A stretch of DNA of 64,000 nucleotides from contig NZ_JANFQP010000001.1 of NCBI RefSeq assembly GCF_024436175.1, positions 1,054,001 through 1,118,000 on the forward strand, read 5' to 3'. The position numbers and the translations under genes are program-made. This DNA comes from Kaistella montana (GTDB lineage: Bacteria; Bacteroidota; Bacteroidia; Flavobacteriales; Weeksellaceae). A model generated the notes under the pieces. It ran no database searches. It had not been told where the DNA came from and saw only the letters and a program-made list of their open reading frames with translations. Below, in pieces: positions 61,904 to 64,000 of the stretch; the stretch's first letter is position 1; each line of letters starts with the position of its first letter.

Positions 61904-62875
61904 ATGAAAAAATACATTTTATTTGCAGTCGTTCTTGCCTTTAATTCGTGCAAAAACTCAGAACAGAACTATGATGCTTCCGGAACGTTTGAGGCCGATG
62001 AAATCATGGTTATCGCTCAAGCTACCGGAACACTACTCCAGCTCAATCTGGAAGAAGGTCAACAACTTAAAACAGGCCAAAAAGTGGGAGAAATAGATGC
62101 TAAAAATGTAGAACTTCAAAAAGAACAAGTTGTTGCCAGCATTGAAGCATTGGGACAGAAAACCAATTCCCCACTTCCGCAGATTCAGGTTCTTCAGACT
62201 CAGATTTCTGCACAATCAGCCAATATTTCGGTATTGCAGGAACAACTTGATAATGCGGTGAGGGAACGCAACAGAACTTCGAATTTGGTTGCCAGAGATG
62301 CAGCGACCAGAAAACAGCTCGATGACGCCAACGGACAAGTTCTGGTTCTTCAGAAACAAATTAACGCTGCACAACGCCAACTAACAATCCTACAGCAACA
62401 GATTTCCACAGCGAAAGAAAATGTTTCGATACAGAATAAGGCTATTTTAAGTGAAAGAAAACCTACCCAGAAAAAAGTAGAACAAATCGATGAACAACTG
62501 AAAAACAACACCATCGAAAGTCCGATTTCCGGGATGGTTCTTACCAAATACATGAATCAAGGTGAGTTTGCCATGATCGGAAAACCTGTATTTAAGATGG
62601 CGAATTTAGACCTAATGACTTTGAAAACCTTTATCACCGGAGATCAGTTAGCGCAGGTAAAAACCGGTCAACAAGTAAAAGTGTTCATCGATTTGGGAGA
62701 CGGAAAAACAAAGGAAATTCCCGGAACCCTTTATTGGATCAGTTCAAAAGCTGAATTCACGCCCAAAACCATTCAGACCAAAAATGAAAGAGCAAACCTT
62801 GTTTATGCGACAAAAATTCATGTAAAAAATGATGGTTTCCTAAAAATAGGCATGTATGGCGATGTGAAATTTTAA
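61904..62875 (+). CDS. HlyD/YbhG-like membrane fusion protein, lipid-anchored
   Basis: Periplasmic adaptor between the ABC transporter and the TolC channel. The 323-residue product has a lipoprotein signal with Cys16 (FNSCKNSE). A biotinyl-lipoyl-like half (GTLLQLNLEEGQQLKTGQKVGEID) is followed by a coiled coil at about 75-205 (many Gln and Asn), then the second lipoyl half (NTIESPISGMVLTKYMNQGEFAMIGKPVFKMANL) and a beta-barrel domain. YbhG in E. coli is the closest kind. The ATPase gene begins 131 bases downstream. Confidence 0.87.
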   Translation: MKKYILFAVVLAFNSCKNSEQNYDASGTFEADEIMVIAQATGTLLQLNLEEGQQLKTGQKVGEIDAKNVELQKEQVVASIEALGQKTNSPLPQIQVLQTQISAQSANISVLQEQLDNAVRERNRTSNLVARDAATRKQLDDANGQVLVLQKQINAAQRQLTILQQQISTAKENVSIQNKAILSERKPTQKKVEQIDEQLKNNTIESPISGMVLTKYMNQGEFAMIGKPVFKMANLDLMTLKTFITGDQLAQVKTGQQVKVFIDLGDGKTKEIPGTLYWISSKAEFTPKTIQTKNERANLVYATKIHVKNDGFLKIGMYGDVKF

Positions 62876-63006
62876 AACATGAACCATAGATTCTGAATTA
62901 ACCACAAAAACTATACGTCAAAATTAATATCAAAAAAGTCTGTAAAAGAAAAAATAATCATTCATCTAAGCCATAAAAAATCTTAAATCAAAATAATCTA
63001 CTCGAA

Positions 63007-63942
63007 ATGAAATCAATCATCGCCAACAGTCTCACCAAAACCTACGGCAAGGGAAAAGAAAAAATCCTAGCGGTTGATGATGTAAGTTTTGATGTAAATA
63101 ATGGCGAGATTTTCGGGCTGATTGGTCCTGACGGAGCCGGAAAAACTTCCATTTTCAGGATGTTGACCACGGTACTGCTGCCCGATTCTGGTTCAGCTTC
63201 GGTTGAAAACTTTGACATGGTAAATGATTATAAAAAAATCAGGCAAATCGTTGGTTATATGCCCGGAAAATTCTCCCTTTATCAGGATTTGACGGTCGAA
63301 GAAAATTTAAGTTTTTTTGCCAGTGTTTTCAATACGAGTATTCAAGAAAATTATGATTTAATCAAGGATATTTATATTCAGATTGAACCCTTCAAAGACC
63401 GAAAAGCAGGCGCTTTATCGGGCGGAATGAAGCAGAAACTTGCTCTTTGTTGTGCCCTGATTCACCGACCAAACATTCTGTTTCTGGACGAACCCACCAC
63501 CGGAGTAGATCCAGTTTCGCGAAAGGAATTCTGGGAAATGCTGCAACGTCTAAAAAAACAGGGAATCACCATCGTTGTTGCAACCCCTTATATGGATGAA
63601 GCCACACTTTGCGATCGCATCGCCTTGATGCAGCACGGAAAAATTCTTTCCGTCGATACTCCAGATCGAATGAGTGATGCTTATCCTGACCTGATTTTCG
63701 AAGTGAAAGCCGGAAGAACTTCCAGCGTTTTGCGTGCTCTGGAAAATTTTGAACCTAAGAAAAATGTGTATGCTTATGGCGAATTTGTGCATCTGATCGC
63801 TGAGAGCAATGCAAATTTCAGCACCTCATCAGTTCAGGAATATTTGAAAAAATCAGGTTTCACCAATATCGAAATTAATCCTGTAAAAGCCAGCATTGAA
63901 GATTGTTTCATCCGCTTATTGTCCCATAAAAATGAATACTAA
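63007..63942 (+). CDS. ABC transporter ATP-binding protein, YbhF N-half-like
   Basis: The 311-residue cytoplasmic ATPase has Walker A GPDGAGKTS (about 41-49, with the Asp variant typical of YbhF), Q-loop MPGKFSLYQDLTVEENL, signature LSGGMKQKLAL, Walker B ILFLDEPTTGVDP and H-loop region VVATPYMDEATLCD. In E. coli YbhF, two such ATPase halves are fused in one chain; here they are separate genes that overlap by 11 bases. The next gene begins at 63932 in another frame. With TetR, TolC and HlyD neighbours this is a drug or ion export pump. Confidence 0.9.
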   Translation: MKSIIANSLTKTYGKGKEKILAVDDVSFDVNNGEIFGLIGPDGAGKTSIFRMLTTVLLPDSGSASVENFDMVNDYKKIRQIVGYMPGKFSLYQDLTVEENLSFFASVFNTSIQENYDLIKDIYIQIEPFKDRKAGALSGGMKQKLALCCALIHRPNILFLDEPTTGVDPVSRKEFWEMLQRLKKQGITIVVATPYMDEATLCDRIALMQHGKILSVDTPDRMSDAYPDLIFEVKAGRTSSVLRALENFEPKKNVYAYGEFVHLIAESNANFSTSSVQEYLKKSGFTNIEINPVKASIEDCFIRLLSHKNEY

Positions 63943-64000
63943 AAATCCAAATATCGCCATCAAAGCAGAGAATATTACCAAGGTTTTCGGGGACTTTACT
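63932..64000 (+). CDS. Second ABC transporter ATP-binding protein (partial at window end)
   Basis: ATG at 63932 inside the last codons of the preceding ATPase gene opens a frame reading MNTKNPNIAIKAENITKVFG up to the window edge. The ENITKVFGDFT block is the start of an ABC nucleotide-binding domain and matches the beginning of the second YbhF half. The 11-base overlap suggests translational coupling. The rest, including Walker motifs and any permease genes, lies outside the window. Confidence 0.75.
   Translation, partial: MNTKNPNIAIKAENITKVFGDFT

Overview
The window looks like a chromosomal segment of a Flavobacteriia member, most plausibly a Chryseobacterium/Kaistella/Epilithonimonas-type Weeksellaceae. 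The basis is low GC, few Shine-Dalgarno sequences, promoters with the Bacteroidetes -7 box TAnnTTTG, a SusC/SusD pair, a type IX secretion tail and a fourteen-subunit nuo operon with a short NuoG. This assignment rests on recognition of gene families, not on a search.

Layout. 1-11,100 is housekeeping and orphan genes: the 3' end of prfC, a DUF4349 lipoprotein, a DUF2891 protein, an acyl-CoA dehydrogenase divergent from a long-chain acyl-CoA ligase, tex, and a DJ-1/PfpI protein. 11,100-11,630 is non-coding and holds two adjacent tandem repeat arrays with 22- and 11-base periods. 11,631-32,983 is a beta-mannan/glucomannan utilisation locus. A twelve-gene minus-strand operon encodes GH5_7-like mannanase, GH26, a GPH-type sugar symporter, GH130 mannosylglucose phosphorylase, mannobiose 2-epimerase, a tandem-domain putative glycan-binding protein, a phosphomannose-isomerase-type cupin, a second GH26, a GH5-CE2 bifunctional enzyme, an SGNH acetylesterase and a GH3 beta-glucosidase. 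Divergent from it are an AraC regulator and susC, susD and an IPT-domain surface lipoprotein.

33,000-45,650 is mixed core: an unrecognised macrodomain-like protein, tRNA-Met(CAT), methylmalonyl-CoA epimerase, rbfA, a LolC/FtsX-like permease, a secreted endonuclease with FN3 domains and a type IX tail, aroE, a DUF349 protein, ribD, a YigZ/IMPACT protein, a zinc membrane peptidase and an acyltransferase-like protein. 45,763-59,865 is nuoA-N, with an unrelated outer-membrane-barrel-like gene inserted between nuoF and nuoG. 59,985-64,000 is a TetR regulator with TolC, HlyD and two YbhF-like ABC ATPases; the second runs off the end.

How the locus would work (inference from the known Bacteroides fragilis mannan pathway). 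Surface and periplasmic GH5/GH26 enzymes and acetylesterases cut and deacetylate mannan. SusCD plus the IPT lipoprotein import oligosaccharides. The symporter brings in mannobiose, the epimerase converts it to mannosyl-glucose, and GH130 phosphorolyses that to mannose-1-phosphate and glucose. The GH5_2-CE2 enzyme and GH3 glucosidase, and the absence of any alpha-galactosidase, point to acetylated glucomannan rather than galactomannan. No CRISPR array, insertion sequence, rRNA or prophage was seen.
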